Source: Grammothele lineata (taxonomy: Eukaryota; Basidiomycota; Agaricomycetes; Polyporales; Polyporaceae). Taken from it: DNA of 60,291 nt. The stretch lies in the NCBI GenBank assembly GCA_002150815.3, contig NDFF03000239.1, positions 1-60,291 of the forward strand, in the 5' to 3' direction. Positions 34,695-47,946 of this stretch are shown piece by piece. The position numbers and the translations under genes were made by a program. Positions within the stretch are counted from its first letter, which is position 1. Every line of letters starts with the position of its first letter. Under the pieces are notes generated by a model, which was not told where the DNA came from, did not search any database, and was given only the letters and a program-made list of their open reading frames with translations.

Positions 34695-36439
34695 TTACAC
34701 CACTTCCTCGCGCTCGAGGTTTCCTTCCCCGACGTTCCTCTCCTCAACATCACTTTCCTTAGGCACCGGGTCCATGGTGTCTTCGTTGTCCCAGAGCTCC
34801 ATTTCCCGCTCACCCGAGAGAAAATCCTCCGGACCGATGGGCGCCCCGATAGACCCTATAACACGCTCGAACACGATGGAATTGACGTCCGCGCCGGACG
34901 AAGCATGGTCGACGGCTTGGTTTGCGGCTTGAAGACGGAGTAGAAAGCGGGAGATGAGGATAGATGTTAGACTTTGTAAAGACATCAAGTTGCGTTATAA
35001 TGTGAGTGGAAGCGTGAGGAGGGCGCAATAGCGAACATACGGATAAGTGAAGGCGGTGATAACACTGATGTTATCACCCCCATTTATGGCCTGAATTACA
35101 GATCCTATCAGCGCTACTTCAAGTGTAGGTGACATACTCCTCATACCGCTGAGATAAGAGTGAGCACTAGCTGAAGGGCATTGAGGGTGAAAAGTGTACT
35201 TCGGAGAACAACTGTCAGACGATCTTTTCCGGACCCATGATGCGACCTTTCAACATACATGAAATATATCGACCCTACATGACAACAGTATTGCCGCATG
35301 AGCGTCCTCATCCAATGATGAGGCTACGACAACCGCGCTCACCATCAACCAGAAGGATACTAGAGAACGTATTGACTCCAAATACGCCCTCGACTCGTCC
35401 TCTGTACAGTTTGTACCACGTCGTTCCAATCACGATGCCGTCAGAAAGCATCAAGGCTGATCTTGAGATTATGACCACTGCGGAACAGGCTCAGCTATGG
35501 CTGTAGGGCATCGTCGCATTTTGGCTACTGACAGCTATAAACAACCAATCAGGTCGTATTGAACAGCGAGAGACATGTTGACTTACGTTCTCGACAATGC
35601 TAGTGAATCAGTAGTGCCAGCTGTCCATCCGATGATGGGGACATAGAACGGACGGACGGTGCTTATTTCGTGCTATACCTTCAATCATCAGTCAGCATAT
35701 CCTCATAGGGTCTTCAACATAACTCACCACATTGACTCCAATCGGGACGAGAGAGAGAGTTAAGACGAAGGCAGCGAGGAATTGAGACTGACTCAGCGCC
35801 CAGATCCGCATCGCGGAGAATGCTGTCAGGTAAGATCCATTCCCTCGTGAACACGAAAGTAGATAATGTTGTGTCTAACCTGCCCATGGAAAATACCCCA
35901 GGAGTCCTAGAACGAACTGCGTGGAAACTAGAAACAGCGCTCTGTCCCTTGGAGATCATGAACAGTTCAGTAAGAGTATAAAGAATACCCTCACCCCTGC
36001 ATTTGAGTGTTAATCCAGAGAAACACGTATACCGATTAAATGACATCGTACCTCTGCCCCGAGAGAGACAAGGCATAACCCAACAACTATGATCCAGCAT
36101 TCTGCTGCGAGGTTGATATATCGGTTTACAATGAAGAGCACCGATGCCCCAGTGACCTTCGTCAACCAGATGTACTTGATCTCTGCGTCCAATGTGAGCA
36201 GGTATTCATAAAGCACGAGTGCTAGTGAGCTGTGTTTCAGTAATATTCTGATGAGCCTAATGCTGGTCTGAGCGGCTTGCCTGATACCGCGACGGTGCAG
36301 TAATTGTCAAGAAACCTGCGAAAAAGTATACGTCAGGTACCGTGCCTGTGGGATGCGACTAGACATGATTTCAGGCTGATTTCGCTTACTCGCTCTTCAT
36401 TTCCGCAGTCAACGCCGTTATATCGAGTTGTGAAGCCAT
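34695..36439 (-). CDS. DUF6533 family seven-TM protein, copy C
   Basis: Exons from 5' to 3': 36439-36390, 36315-36281, 36221-36052, 35996-35995, 35941-35880, 35822-35728, 35672-35587, 35534-35533, 35477-35343, 35274-35259, 35198-35147, 35090-35041, 34971-34695; 343 aa with all phases closed. It starts MASQLDITALTAEMKSE. The signature is LLTLDAEIKYIW and LFIVNRYINL. The tail carries an acidic stretch and ends REEVV. The 2-nt exons are GG and CT; the intron 2 donor is GCAAGC. A TGA that appears when intron 4 is read as exon is removed by the microexon model, which supports that model. A TATA-like TTTAAAAG lies about 75 bp upstream. Confidence 0.85.
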
Positions 36440-37419
36440 AGTGGAACGTCGGGATGGCAGCTGCTGTTGAGTATCACCAGCGTCGTCGTCTGACTGCCTA
36501 GTTGTAGAAGCCCTTTTAAACCTTCCGCGGCGTGATCTACGAAAGCCGTATACCCAAAAATAGCGAAACATAATCCGACATTTGAATAGTAGATATACAT
36601 TGCAGCCGGAGATAGCAAGGCACGATATCAGTGATGGAGGCCTGTAGGTATTCAACTTCTGCTTCTGCTTCCTACGTTGTTTCCGCCCTGTGATTGGTTT
36701 GTTCAATGAGAAAGTAGTGCCCCATGTCACACTTCCCCACGTACCTTAGGATTCTCCACCTTGGTACATCTTGAAATCTTTCTGCTTGTCAGTCCTGAGA
36801 CGCACATGATAGGACCGCGGATAAGTTGGGAGTTCATGCACCACCGACGTGGGCGTAGTTCGACTCCGGTCCGACTTCAGGCGGACTTGGAACGCACGTG
36901 GGGGCAGGCTACGTCACAGGTCCCGCTTACGTTATGCATCTAATTATGGTCGCTCCCCGGGGCGTCTGCATAGCGCTGTCCCTCTAGGGCCTTACACTCA
37001 TGCCCGTTCGCCTGTCTTGATGTCGCCCGTGCGTCGCATCTCCTGGATCTCCATGTCCGGCTCTTTTCTCCACTGCCCACTCGACACTCTTCTCCGTCAG
37101 CAAGCTATACTCGACGATCACCTCTGCATCAGTCAGTCCTCGAGCGTACTTATTATCTGGAGTCTTCAGCCATTCAAGGGACGCCGAACATGACCGCGCC
37201 TCATGGACAGTCGGAGGAGGGCAGACGAGGAGGGAAGATGAGGAGGGAAGATGAGGAGGGAAGATGAGGGACACGCGGGAAGGGGGCGTTCGAGCGACAT
37301 AGCGCCCACGGTTCGCTCGACACCCACAGCATGACCGAGGGCGACTGCTCCGCCGCAGAGTCCTCTCATCCTGTACACTCTCGATGGACGCCATCTGCGA
37401 CAGAGAGAACCTTCAACTC
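36440..37419. other. Spacer between units 2 and 3, with truncated junction
   Basis: No intact gene. A minus-strand open frame (37394-36984) has no recognisable features and contains a GAGGAGGGAAGAT triplication at 37229-37270. The NT-C2 homology of unit 3 starts abruptly at about 37435, at the end of exon 1, so exon 1 was lost here. Confidence 0.5.
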
Positions 37420-38532
37420 AACGCTTTAGGTAACCATCGTTCAGGTGAGTAACCCTCGAGTGCAATCATTGCTCGCATCGCATGTGGGTCTCCGTTCGCT
37501 GCGGGGTGGATGTTGTCGGCGCGCGTCTGGCGATCAATTGATAACATTCTTCGTGCGTACGGGGAGATGCACCTATTCTGGGATGAGTGAAGGTCCGAGA
37601 AGAGCGAGCGTGGCCATATCCTCCTTTTGACACGCTCGGACACCGTGCTGACCCTGGTGATATTAACAGCGCGTTGTGCCCGGCGATCCAGACTCCCCGC
37701 AACAACCGCGCCTCAGAGCTATTCACCTGAACCTGGCAGAATGTGCGGACGCGGGTCCTATCACGCAAAGATATCTCCTTAGGCAGAGCAAGACGAACAC
37801 AATGTTGAAGGTACGTCAACCTCCCGAGCTCACTGCGTTGCGTAGCTGACACCAAGCTCGTCTCAAGCTCGTCTCAGCTTACGATCGGGCCGGGGCGCGT
37901 CGTTGGCGAGCAACACTATGAAGGGCCCCCACTCCGTAGAGGCGAGATCCTTGCCTTCGTCTTCGGTATCTCCTCCGACAACGGCCTCTTCAACGCTCGT
38001 TCGCGCCCCAGCTCGACCTCTACGTCGGCGCTGACGGGCCAGAAGAGGACAACACGTTCCCGTACGCAGACCATACCGGACGCGTCCTCCCCGACAAGCT
38101 CGCGAACTCGTACGGGCTCCGGACGACGGAGACGCTCATCGATGCGTCGTTCAACCCCTCCTTCGAGTGACTAGGCGCCGTTCATGTGTTACTCCCTGCT
38201 CCAGCCGGCCGGACTTCGACGCGAGCGCACGCTCACAGCCCCTACACGCGTACTCGGCTTGCACCTCCAACGACTCGGCCGACCTTCCCGGCCGACGCTC
38301 AGTAGACGGCAGCGTGAGCGGGGCGAGCGTGTACTTGGAGTGGAGCATTCTGGACGACCCGGGGATGGCAAGCGACGCGGCGAGCATGGCTGCGAACAGG
38401 CATTGGTGGCAGAAGATGCGCGTTCCGGGGAGCAGGCCGGGCACGCCTGCGGCGAGAGCGGGGCATCCCGCAGTGAGGGTTGCGGTGGCGGCGGCGACGC
38501 CGGTCCCGCTTGTGTCGGCGCGGAATGAGTAG
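37420..38532 (+). pseudogene. NT-C2 relic, array unit 3 (youngest, exon 1 lost)
   Basis: Intron 1 (from the GTGAGTAACCCTCGAG donor at 37445), exon 2 and exon 3 closely follow the intact gene. Exon 2 is fully open (VVPGDPDSPQQPRL, CADAGPITQRYLLRQ; about 37674-37813). Exon 3 begins LTIGPGRVVGEQHYEGPP and then loses one base near 38000-38010, shifting the frame; a TGACTAG follows near 38168. The C-terminus is again recognisable (LDDPGMASDAASMAANRHWW). It is non-functional without exon 1. Confidence 0.85.
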
Positions 38533-39678
38533 CGTGTAGTGTCTTGCGCGGTGCTCGCCCTCCTCTACGCGTTGTGCTCGACGTTTCCGCCCTCCGTTCC
38601 CGGGGAGGGTGGTGGTTCCTGCTGTGACTTTTCCTCTTGTGCCTGTTTGGACACGCTCCTCTCCAACTTCGCTCCTCTTTCATCCCTGGCATCCCTGGTG
38701 TAGATGTGTTCATGGTACATATCCAGAGACCCCCGGACCCGCGTTCTCGCTCGCCCACGCTATCTCGCTCAGCGTTTACCCTCTCGGCCATACACGCCTT
38801 CATGCATATACGGCGTGCCTCGACACTTGCCTTCCCCTTCACGACTGTAGCGACCTTGACAATCTTCCGGCCGCCATCCTCATCCTCTGGCCTCTCGCTC
38901 ACTACTGCGTCCTGCGCCGCCCTTACCCGCGTGCGGGTGCTGTACATGCCACCCCGTCCCTCACCCTTACTCGTATGATAACTTATGTGCTCTCTAATTC
39001 GTACGCGCACCGGCGCATCCCGCCCGCGCCCGTTCCGTCCCTGCTCTGTTATGTCTTGTATCCCTCTCGTGCTCGTCGTTCGGTTCTCGTTTGTTCCCCC
39101 CCCGCCTCTAGGCCGTGACCACGTAGGTTCTACTATAGGTTCCGCGGCCGCTCCTTCGTCGGCATTGAGAGAGGTTTATGCTCGTGATACTCGCGACGTC
39201 GTAGCGTATGTGTTAGGTTCCCTGATAATCGTAATGTCTGCTACTCAGGTTCCGATGTCAAACGTACCCGCTGTACTGGTTGAGCTATTGGAGACCTGAT
39301 TCCGGCAGGAGTGCTTTGGAGTTGACGTCCGTGTGAGTGAGTTCTGGAGTTTCCACAGACGAGAAAGGACATCTAAACATGTCACGACAATGTGTGCAGA
39401 CTGCTTCATATACTCGAAGGATGAGGGCGAAACGACACTCCCGATGTTTCCAAGAAAAAGTAAGTAGTATACATAGATATGGAGCCAAGAACTCAACCGT
39501 AGAGGGACCGGATCTAGAGGCAGTACGTCTGTACGAGCGAATACAGCCGAAAACGGCGAGTCCTTCTGCATAGAATGCTTTGATACATAGGCGCGTTCCT
39601 CAGTGACCTTGCCATCAGGAGCGTCGTTTTCATTAGCGAGCGATATCTCTCTTCGTACGCCCCATGTTCTGCATGCCA
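38533..39678. other. 3' spacer of unit 3, conserved with 3185-4395
   Basis: Inverted homologue of the left unit's spacer. Similarity runs through both 3' flanks, which marks units 0 and 3 as a recent duplication pair. No gene is supported. Confidence 0.6.
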
Positions 39679-40895
39679 CTACGCCACTTCCCGTAGCTCT
39701 GGGGTTCCTTCCTCGACATTCTTCTCCTCCACGTTTCCGTCCTCGGACACCGGATCCGTGCCGTCTTCGTTGTCCCAAAGCAGATCTTCGCGCTCGTCCA
39801 AGGTGAAGTCCTCCGGACCAATGGATGCTCCGATAGACCCTACAACACGCTCGAACACAATAGTGTTGAGGTCCGCGCTGGAGGACTCATGGGGAGATGC
39901 TCCGCTCGCGGCTTGAAGCCGGAGTAAAAAGCGGGAGACGAGGATGGATGTTATCCTGTATGAAGACAGCGGGATACGTCAAATCTTGAGCCGAGTGGGA
40001 GAGCGTGAGGAAATCGCAATAGGGAACGTACGGATCGGTGAAGAGGGTGACAACACTGAAGTTGCCAATTCCATATAACGCCTGGATTAAAACTCTCATG
40101 AGCGTATTTCCAATGGTCGCGGAGTTCTACTTATACCTCTGAAAGAAGAGTGGATAGCAGGTGGAGGGTGTTGAGGGCAAAAAGAGTCCTTAGGATGGCG
40201 TCTGTCAGACGAGCAGATCCCATATCATGAGCTATGTGCACATACATGAAATATATTGACCCTACACAACAACGGTATTGCGTGAACATCCCCGTCCAAT
40301 GAAGTTACGACGGCTGTGCTCACCATCAATGAGAAGGATGCCCGAAAGTGCGTTGGTGCCAAGTGCACCCTCGATCCGTCCTCTACGCAACTTGTACCAC
40401 GTCGTTCCAACGACGATGATATCGGAAAGTATCAAAGTTGATCTCGAGAGTATGGTGACTGCGGGACAGTGTCAACTATTGCTAGTGAGCGTCACCGCGT
40501 TTTGGCTACTAACGGCTATAGACAACAAATGAGGGCTTATAAAATAGCAGAGAATATATCGACTTACATTCTCGAAACCTCCAGCGACACAGTAGAGCCC
40601 ACTGACCATCCGGAGATGGGGGAATAGTATGCACGGAAGGTGCTTACGTAGTACTATTCCTCGAGATATGAGTGAACATATTCGGATGAGATCCTCGATA
40701 TTTGAGATGCAGCTCACCGCATTCACTCCGAAAGGGACGACGGAGAGAGTAAAGACAACGGCAGCGAGGAATCGCGACCGGCTTAGCGCCAAAGTGCGCA
40801 TCGAAGAGAATGCTGTCAGAGGGAAGTGATTCCTTTAAGGGCGAAGAGCTAGATGAATGGTGAATCTAACCGGCCCATATCATGTACATCAAGAG

Positions 40896-40904
40896 GTGAA
40901 GAAC
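40896..40904. repeat. Target site duplication, left copy (GTGAAGAAC)
   Basis: Identical to 48926-48934 on the other side of the element. Together they restore the 62-nt exon 5 of DUF6533 copy D when one copy is removed. Confidence 0.92.
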
Positions 40905-40917
40905 GGGCACAGGTATT

Positions 40918-41092
40918 TCGACGCGAACGGACGCAAACGGACGCAAACGGACGCGACGGGACGCGACAGGGGACGCGACGGGACGCAGGTGGGGACGCGA
41001 CCGGGACGCGACCGGGACGCGCTGTGGCGTTTGTGGCGCAAGGAGAGACGCGACAGGACGCGACAAGACGCGACGCGACGCGCGCGCACCCA
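40918..41092. repeat. Left minisatellite array, ~10-bp unit (GGGACGCGAC)
   Basis: Degenerate tandem units of GGACGCGAC or GGACGCAAAC, with an internal spacer TGTGGCGTTTGTGGCGC near 41023. The same kind of spacer recurs in the inner right array at 48019 in the same orientation. Confidence 0.85.
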
Positions 41093-41462
41093 GCGCTTAT
41101 TCGTCCTCATACGCTCCTCATACGACGCTAAGCCTGCTCACTACTCATGCCCTCAAATACGCTCTGCCATACGATTCTATGGTTCTATAATAGAGATAAT
41201 GTATACTTCTAACACCCCTGACACTATTTAGACCTTGCTAATTTATCCCCCGCTTTCGATGACGGTCGCAACGTACGTGCGCCGCTTCTCGTCTACTGAG
41301 GTCGCGCGGCATCCGTCCGGGCCGCAGCCCGCCCAAAGTTGGGTTCGATCCGCACGCTTCTATCTGGGAAGCTCTAGTCAGGCTGCCCCTATGAGCGATG
41401 TTGGCAGCCGCTGCCCACTCACCATCCTCGCCCTTGCCCACTACTTCCTTGTTGACTAGCAC

Positions 41463-44400
41463 TCAGTCACCCTTTCGTGCCCGCTTTACTTTAGGTCTCG
41501 GCTCCGGTTTCTTGGCGACCCCTCTCTTCTTACCGCGGCGTGCAGGTCGTCCATCTTGCTCTTGAGCCCCTGATTTCTTCGACAACTGAAACTTGGGCCC
41601 ATGCTGCAGCGAGGTTTAGGTGAGTATATGCGCTCGACTTGGAGAACACTGAGAAGGAGCTTGCCTTGAGCAGTGCCTCTGGATCTTCAGGAGTCCAACC
41701 ATCGTCCCAGTCGCGTGGGGTTTCAAGGTATGGAACCCACCCGTCTTGATGTTCTCCTGCGTCGAGTCCCCATTGATTGTAGCTTGCTTCTCCAGCTTCC
41801 TTGGAGCACACGAAGAGCTTGCACTCAAACGCTCGCAAGCACTCTAAGTCGACGTCCTGTGCGTTTATACTCTCATTTATCCCTTCGACGCTATGAGAGT
41901 TGACTTGTATGTCCCAGGCGCGCTTCATGAGGTCTTCAGCATCTTCTTGAGCGCTCTCCACCTTCAATCTGTGGGCGATCAAGAGTGTTATGGCATGAGC
42001 AACAACATATCGCCCTATCCACCGCTGGTACGTCTCCTTTGCACCCGGGATTCTTGCGTAAATCCAGTTGTGAACCTGAGCTCGAGATGCTATGTCCAGA
42101 TCCCCAACGAAGGACACAACTCCCTTGCGCGCGGCATGAATAGGAGATTGGCGCTGCGCTTCTACGAGGGCAAGGACTGGAACAGACTCGGGTGATAGGT
42201 GCGTGTCCTGGCCTGGCTCCCACTCCATGAGGGCGACGAGAATGCTGATGTGGGGCTGCAGAGCTTCGTTCACTTCCTCAGAGTATGGATGCGCCAGCGG
42301 GTTTGCCAGGATGTCCTCCTCGTCAGGAAGAGAGCAGGCCATCTTCCAATAGCCCAGCTATGAAATATGGTGAGCGCGTCGAATAGAAGCCTTTCAGTAC
42401 TTCTGTGACACTTACTCTGATCTGACGACGACGGCTACGATCATTCTCCAGCTCATCGACAATCCTCTCTTCCGGTATAAGAGCAGTCGGATCAGGTGCG
42501 CCATCCTCATCGTCGTACACACACCCACGCCAAAAACGGACCCTCCAGAATGGCCCCTCAGGCATCTCTTCCCGTTGCAGCAAGCGCACCGGGAACCAGA
42601 AGATTTTACCATGTTGTACTAGCGCTCCCTTCCCTGGACTGTAACACATGTTCGTCAGGATGATGAGTGGTAATTTAGGACTCGCTAGGAGCTTACCCTA
42701 AACGCTGTGACAGAGGGCGCGGACGAAGGGTGCGCTTGCGAGGCTCTTGAGGAACATCGAGTTGACTGATTTAAATGTGAGTCAACAATCTCTCTGTGCA
42801 CAGCGACTCGCATTGATGACTCACGGTAGACCAAGATCCATACCGGAACAGTCGTCGCAGATGAACGTTGCGCCGTGCGGGAGGTTGTTTGCCCGCCCGT
42901 TCCTCTGGCAGGCCAGGTGAGACCATGTCCCACATTCGTCGCACTTGATCGTATTTAACCCTTCAATCATAAGGCGACCGTCCCCTTGAACTCCGCATCT
43001 GCAGCGCACTGGATGCGGGGACATCAGGGCTATGTCATAAACGCTGGAGAGAGGTAGCGGTGGAGGAGTTGAAGGCTGCTGGAACTCTGGTGCGCCATCT
43101 TCAGGCATGTCGCCTTCAGGAGCTGATGTACCGTCTTCAGGGGGAGAACTAGTCGTTTCTCCATCGTCTCTTCCACGACCCGAGGCGGCAGACGAGTGGA
43201 GAGAATGTGCACTGGGGCTAGGGGGTGGTGATTCGACTATGGCTCTTCGGGCTCTATGAAAGTCCACTTCTGGGTACGCGTGTAGAGCCGTAGAAGGACC
43301 GTAATCAATCTCCTCCTGACGATGTCGCGAATCAGGAAGATACCATAACCTTTCGTCGTCTGGTACAACCCGGATATCGCCCCCTGAGAGACTGAGAGTT
43401 GCGCCATGTATGTCGTCAAGAGCATCCGAGGAGATGGATATCATGGGGTGCTCTGTGTGAAGGAGTGCGAGCTGACGTCGGTAGAACAGTTCTTGTGTTG
43501 CGCGCCCTTCCTGAAGGCGATAGACAACCATGCTTGTGCGCCATCCTTTCTTGGGAGGAGACTGGAGCTTGTCGTCTGGTCCAGCAAGATGCGTCTTCAC
43601 CTTGCTGTTCTTCATAGCGACAGCCATTCCTGCGTTCTTGCAGTCGTCATACTCGAGCACTTGACCGCCAGCTGACTTTGGTTGCAGGGCTCGATGTCGA
43701 GATGTGTAGTGTCCACCGCTGCTATATCCGGAGAGAGAGCTTTCGCTCTTCTCCCCGTGGTAGAATGCGCGACTCACTAGTTCATAGACGACTGCAGGAT
43801 TGACGGAGCTGCCTACTGAGGCCTTCGATAGGACGGTAATCTTCTCGGGGTAGTCCCACTCCGTCTCAACTGTTTCGATAATCAGAATGACAGGCAGAGA
43901 TACGAGCGCACAGAGGAGGCTGGTTGTTCCCTGAGGACAACGTTTGATGACCTTCGAGCCGGCTTGAGGGTTGACGTAGTCCTCCGTGTTGCGCCAGCAC
44001 GTTTTCAGAGCTTCCATGCTCGCAGCACGAAGCCCTATCTGAGCCTTGAGCCACAGTGTGAGTTTTCCGCCATAGGTCTTTGAGTCGTTCGAAGTAACCT
44101 GGAAATGGAACCGTGGGGAGAGGCGAGAGGATATACAGTAGTGAGGCTCCCCCAAGGCTTGCTGACCGCCGGAGCAAGTGCGCAGAGAAATCGAATACCC
44201 GTGGAGGTAGGAATAAGCCTTGGAATATACCTCCGGGAACGCTTTCACAGCCTGCTTGAGAATGATGGCTATCCATGGCTATGATGAGTATAATTTAGCA
44301 CGTTTCAGCGACACAATGAAGTAGATAAGAAGCATACTGTGACTGAGTCTTCGCCATTTCGTTGTGCAGCCTTGGCTTTGATGAGGACCTCTCTAAAGGC

Positions 44401-47298
44401 ATCCCGCTGATCGGAGAGCACATCGACGTTGTGATTGACCGTTTTGCCTGCGTACAGCGTGTACCTTGTATCAAGAAGCTGAAAGAGGGAATAGAGTGGC
44501 GTCTGCTGTGTTTGAGGGTTAGCCATAGCGGAGGTGAAACAAGCTGCAAAATCATTGAAGTCCTGGCCAAGCGTGCTCCATAGAATCTCGAGAGCGGTGT
44601 CCAGCCAGCAGGAGTTGTTGGACCAACGATAGCTTGGAACGAGGTGCCCCATAGGGGTTGATTTACTTTTCCCCTTTGGTGCAGTACGCTTGGGTTCTAC
44701 TGGGGCTGCCAGAAGTATATGTTAGAATCATATTGTGAGCCTTACAGCGATCAAACAAACACTAACCGAGCGGTCCACGTCCGGAGAACTTTGCCCCGGA
44801 TGAGAAGTTCAGCTGAGGGCTATGAGTACTTCCTGTGAGCCCATTCCACTCGCTATGATTGACAGAATCGGAGGATTCATTGGAATCAAGAAGACGCTGC
44901 TTATGAGAGCGAGTCAGTGTCCCAGAACGGACGACTGAGAGGAATGTACTCTGCACCGATTGGCTACGGATAGTTTGACGACCACGCTTGTGAGGTTTCC
45001 TAAGCAATGCCCTGATGGTGTCCGGAGGGCGGTCAGGGTTGATGCGCGAGATACGCTGGCTAAGAGAGCTCTTGATACGCTTCCCCCGCGATTTGGAGGT
45101 ACGGAAGGCCTGGGGCGCACGTGAAGGTTTCGTTCGACCTATCGCTTTCTTCCACTTCTTCCACGGCTCAGGATCACCGTAGTCTATCTTTATTCCAGCT
45201 AGAAAACATTCATGAGACCATATGGCCAAAAATATGCAGGGACACTCACCTAGCTTGCTCGCCATCTGCTTGTCATAAAGCTCGACAAAGGCATGAAGCG
45301 CACGGATACCTGCCATGAGATGATGCTGCTGGCCAACTGCCCGATATATCTTCCAATGCATGGCTTCCTCAGCATTCGTCGTGTCTGGCATTGAGTCCCA
45401 CAGAAGTGGATCCATTCGTCGATGTGACTCGAAGATCATACTCGCATGCTCGTCACGAAGCCACCACGAGAGCCAGGGAGCCACAAGAGGGAAACGGGCC
45501 AGTATCTCTTGACCTGCAGCGTGGAAGCTGCTGAGGTCGGATGCATGAACGAGCTGCTGTGTGAGATCACGGAAATCCTGCTCCTCTCCGACAGGGATAA
45601 CTCCACCCATGCGAGCAATGCGAGTTACACCAGCACGGAAATGCTGCTCACAACCCTTCAGCAGCTTTTCTGCTGTGTGACGGAGATCGTCAGGAGTTCG
45701 CGTAGAACCCTCTTGCTGACGGAAGGAGATGAACGCGTTGATATAACCGTTGCGTTCTGCCTCGCTGAAGTCAATGACCTGCAGCATAAACAAAGCAGTT
45801 CATGAGACAGTATTCGTTTGAACGCATATAATCACTGACATTACCGAAATGCGCGTCGTCACTTGTGTCCCAGCCTCGCTTTCTTAACTCAGCAGCAATG
45901 CTTTTGAAGAGTGCGAGGAAATGATAGCGGTAGTGCTCTTGAGACGCACCATTCGTGTAGGAGAGGATCCCTGGGATCCAGCATCGAAGCATAGAGGAGT
46001 ATGCCGAGCTGATAACGAGAAGACAAGTTTTCTGAGACCAGAAGCCGTGTGCTGCGTCGGTGACGATTCCATTGACAGGATCTTCGCGATCTAGATCCCA
46101 TGAGCGCGTCTCCTTCACCAGCTCCGAAAGCATAAGTGGCTGCTTCATGGAAATAACAACAACATCAGGGCCAGCGACAGACTGAACCACAAATCCCTCG
46201 TGCTCAGAGCAGAATGCAATGAACTCATCAAGGTTCAGCGTGCTAGGCGACAATCCAGCAACACCAGTAGCTTGGATGACCTTCTTCCGCTCGTACGTGA
46301 TGCGGCCCTTGTTGATAAGGAGGGGCGAGATGTCTGCAGCTGAACGACCAGGGCCTTGAAGCGTAGGGACGCCAACTTGGAGCTGCAAGGGCCCAGACTT
46401 CGGATTTTGCTGTACGAGTGCCGAAAACTCCTCGCGCTGCTCTTCTGTGAGATGAATGAGCTGCGTTGGGCGAGGGTGGTTGTGAAATCCTTTGTGAGTA
46501 AAGTGTATGCCGTGCCGGTACACTAGAAGAACCTGACGCGCCCCGCAGGGTGTGTGCTGTAAGGATGCACCGCATACACTGCAAGGCTTGCTGAGCTGCT
46601 GAGTAATCTGCGGCCTCTTCGTTTGCGGGCGGACAAGGGCGTCGCAATTTGAGTTATTGCAGGAGATAACCCCCCAGCACCGTCGGTCTGACCGGCGACC
46701 ATCTTGCGGCTCTTCTGCGTCAGGAGAGCCGCGCTTCGAGCCCGAGGTTTGATATGACCAGTGGCAGAGAATCTGTGGGACTCCATTGACGATGGGGAGT
46801 TCGTCGTTTGAGAACGTTCTCTCCATATTACCGTCTGGCCAGCCGTCCCACCCATCTGGGGATGGATTGTTATTAACAGGAGAAGTCGCATTTTGAGGAT
46901 TGCCAAGCTGCTGGTTCTGAAGCGTACTGCCAGACACATTAGAGAGTGGAAGAGAGGAAGGAATGGAGGTGAAAGGCTGAGGGTGGGACTCACTTCTGTG
47001 CTGGTACTAGCACTGAGTTCGACGGAGGGGGCGGAACGATGGTGGATTGCAGAGACATTGAGGAGTTTCCGGAGCGTTGGGTGGGCCGATTGTTCCCTTT
47101 GTTGACGACCTGGTTTCGAGAGGAAGGCTCCGGAACGGCGGGTGTATTGGCCAGCTGTAAGCCGATGAAGTTCCCTAAAAATCGAGAGCATTCAATAAAG
47201 ATATCGCATGACTTGTGCAGTGTGAACATGCCGCTGGAATCATAAATCGGCACCGCTGGGAATGCGTTCAAGGCTGTGAATACGAGAATCAGCCTCAT
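41463..47298 (-). CDS. MULE transposase fused to USP-like peptidase and PHD finger
   Basis: Exons from 5' to 3': 47298-46994, 46926-45840, 45778-45250, 45198-44767, 44705-44338, 44278-42825, 42765-42697, 42638-42416, 42357-41665, 41603-41463; 1,766 aa with every phase closing. Residues about 155-252 form a GCM1/WRKY-type zinc finger (CWGVISCNNSNCDALVRP, PCSVCGASL, HKGFHNH). The DDE triad candidates are Asp about 392 (VTDAAHGFW), Asp about 467 (VIDFSEAERNGY) and Glu about 601 (TTNAEEAMHW). A USP-type peptidase follows, with Cys about 817 (NNSCWLDTALEIL), His about 1097 (GGHYTS) and LEYDDCKNAG. A PHD finger is at about 1335-1388 (CRCGV, CDECGTWSHLAC, CDDC). The C-terminus is Lys/Arg-rich. The last intron has a GC donor. 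The exon 2/3 donor (AAT|GTCAGT) and the start codon are the weakest points. The peptidase may deubiquitinate host proteins; that is inference. Confidence 0.82.
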
Positions 47299-47946
47299 CA
47301 ACCGAAGATGAAACAGAAGAGGCGCATACAGCTGTGCTTTCGGACATCTGACTTCCCAACAGGCGCGTCGTCTTCCGAAGGCGGCTTCTTTTTGAAGTAG
47401 GAGAGGATATGTTTCGCAAAGGCCTTAGAAATTGCGACATTAGTACTAGGCCTTCTTAATCAGGTTCGACATTCAGGGCTAAGCGTACTAGAACCATAAT
47501 GAACTCGGCCTTTCTCGTGCTGTACTGCTGAGTATCTCTCTGTCGAGGAAGATCGAAACGGACGTCCTTCGGTAGGCAATGGGCAATCAACACTTGTGCA
47601 CTCGTTGCACTTTCGTTCAGACAAATCGCAATGCTTGGCATGAGCAGGAACTTTCGAATAGGCAATACATTTCTGATAAGCAAGGAACAGAGTATCTGGG
47701 AGAAAGATGAGCGATAGTCTCTTTAGTTTAAAAGCATAGACATACATTTATGTGGCGCGCAAGACCGGTCGCTGCAGAGATTATCCTACGCGTCGGATAT
47801 TTAATGAAGCGTATGGAGGCATATGAAACGATAAGGACGTACCTCCAATACGTCCGGGGGATTGGAACACGGAACAGGAAGTACTACAGCTTGAGCGACC
47901 TGTTAGTGACAAGGCTTGACGCGGTATGCGGAAGGGACTCGAGTAA
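47299..47946. other. Upstream region of the transposase gene inside the element
   Basis: Contains minus-strand openings such as KHILSYFKKKPPSEDD (about 47415-47365) and a Cys-rich reading (HAKHCDLSERKCNECTSVDC at about 47645-47590) that might be extra 5' exons or a captured fragment. No splice chain to the main gene could be fixed. Confidence 0.4.

Noticed and set aside
35880..35998. Premature TGA in DUF6533 copy C (reading through 35995-35942)
   Set aside because: The stop lies inside an intron once the 2-nt exon is recognised. The first-pass frame was wrong, not the gene.
36984..37394. 136-codon minus-strand frame near unit 3
   Set aside because: Low-complexity middle (triplicated GAGGAGGGAAGAT), no family signature, and no counterpart in other units.
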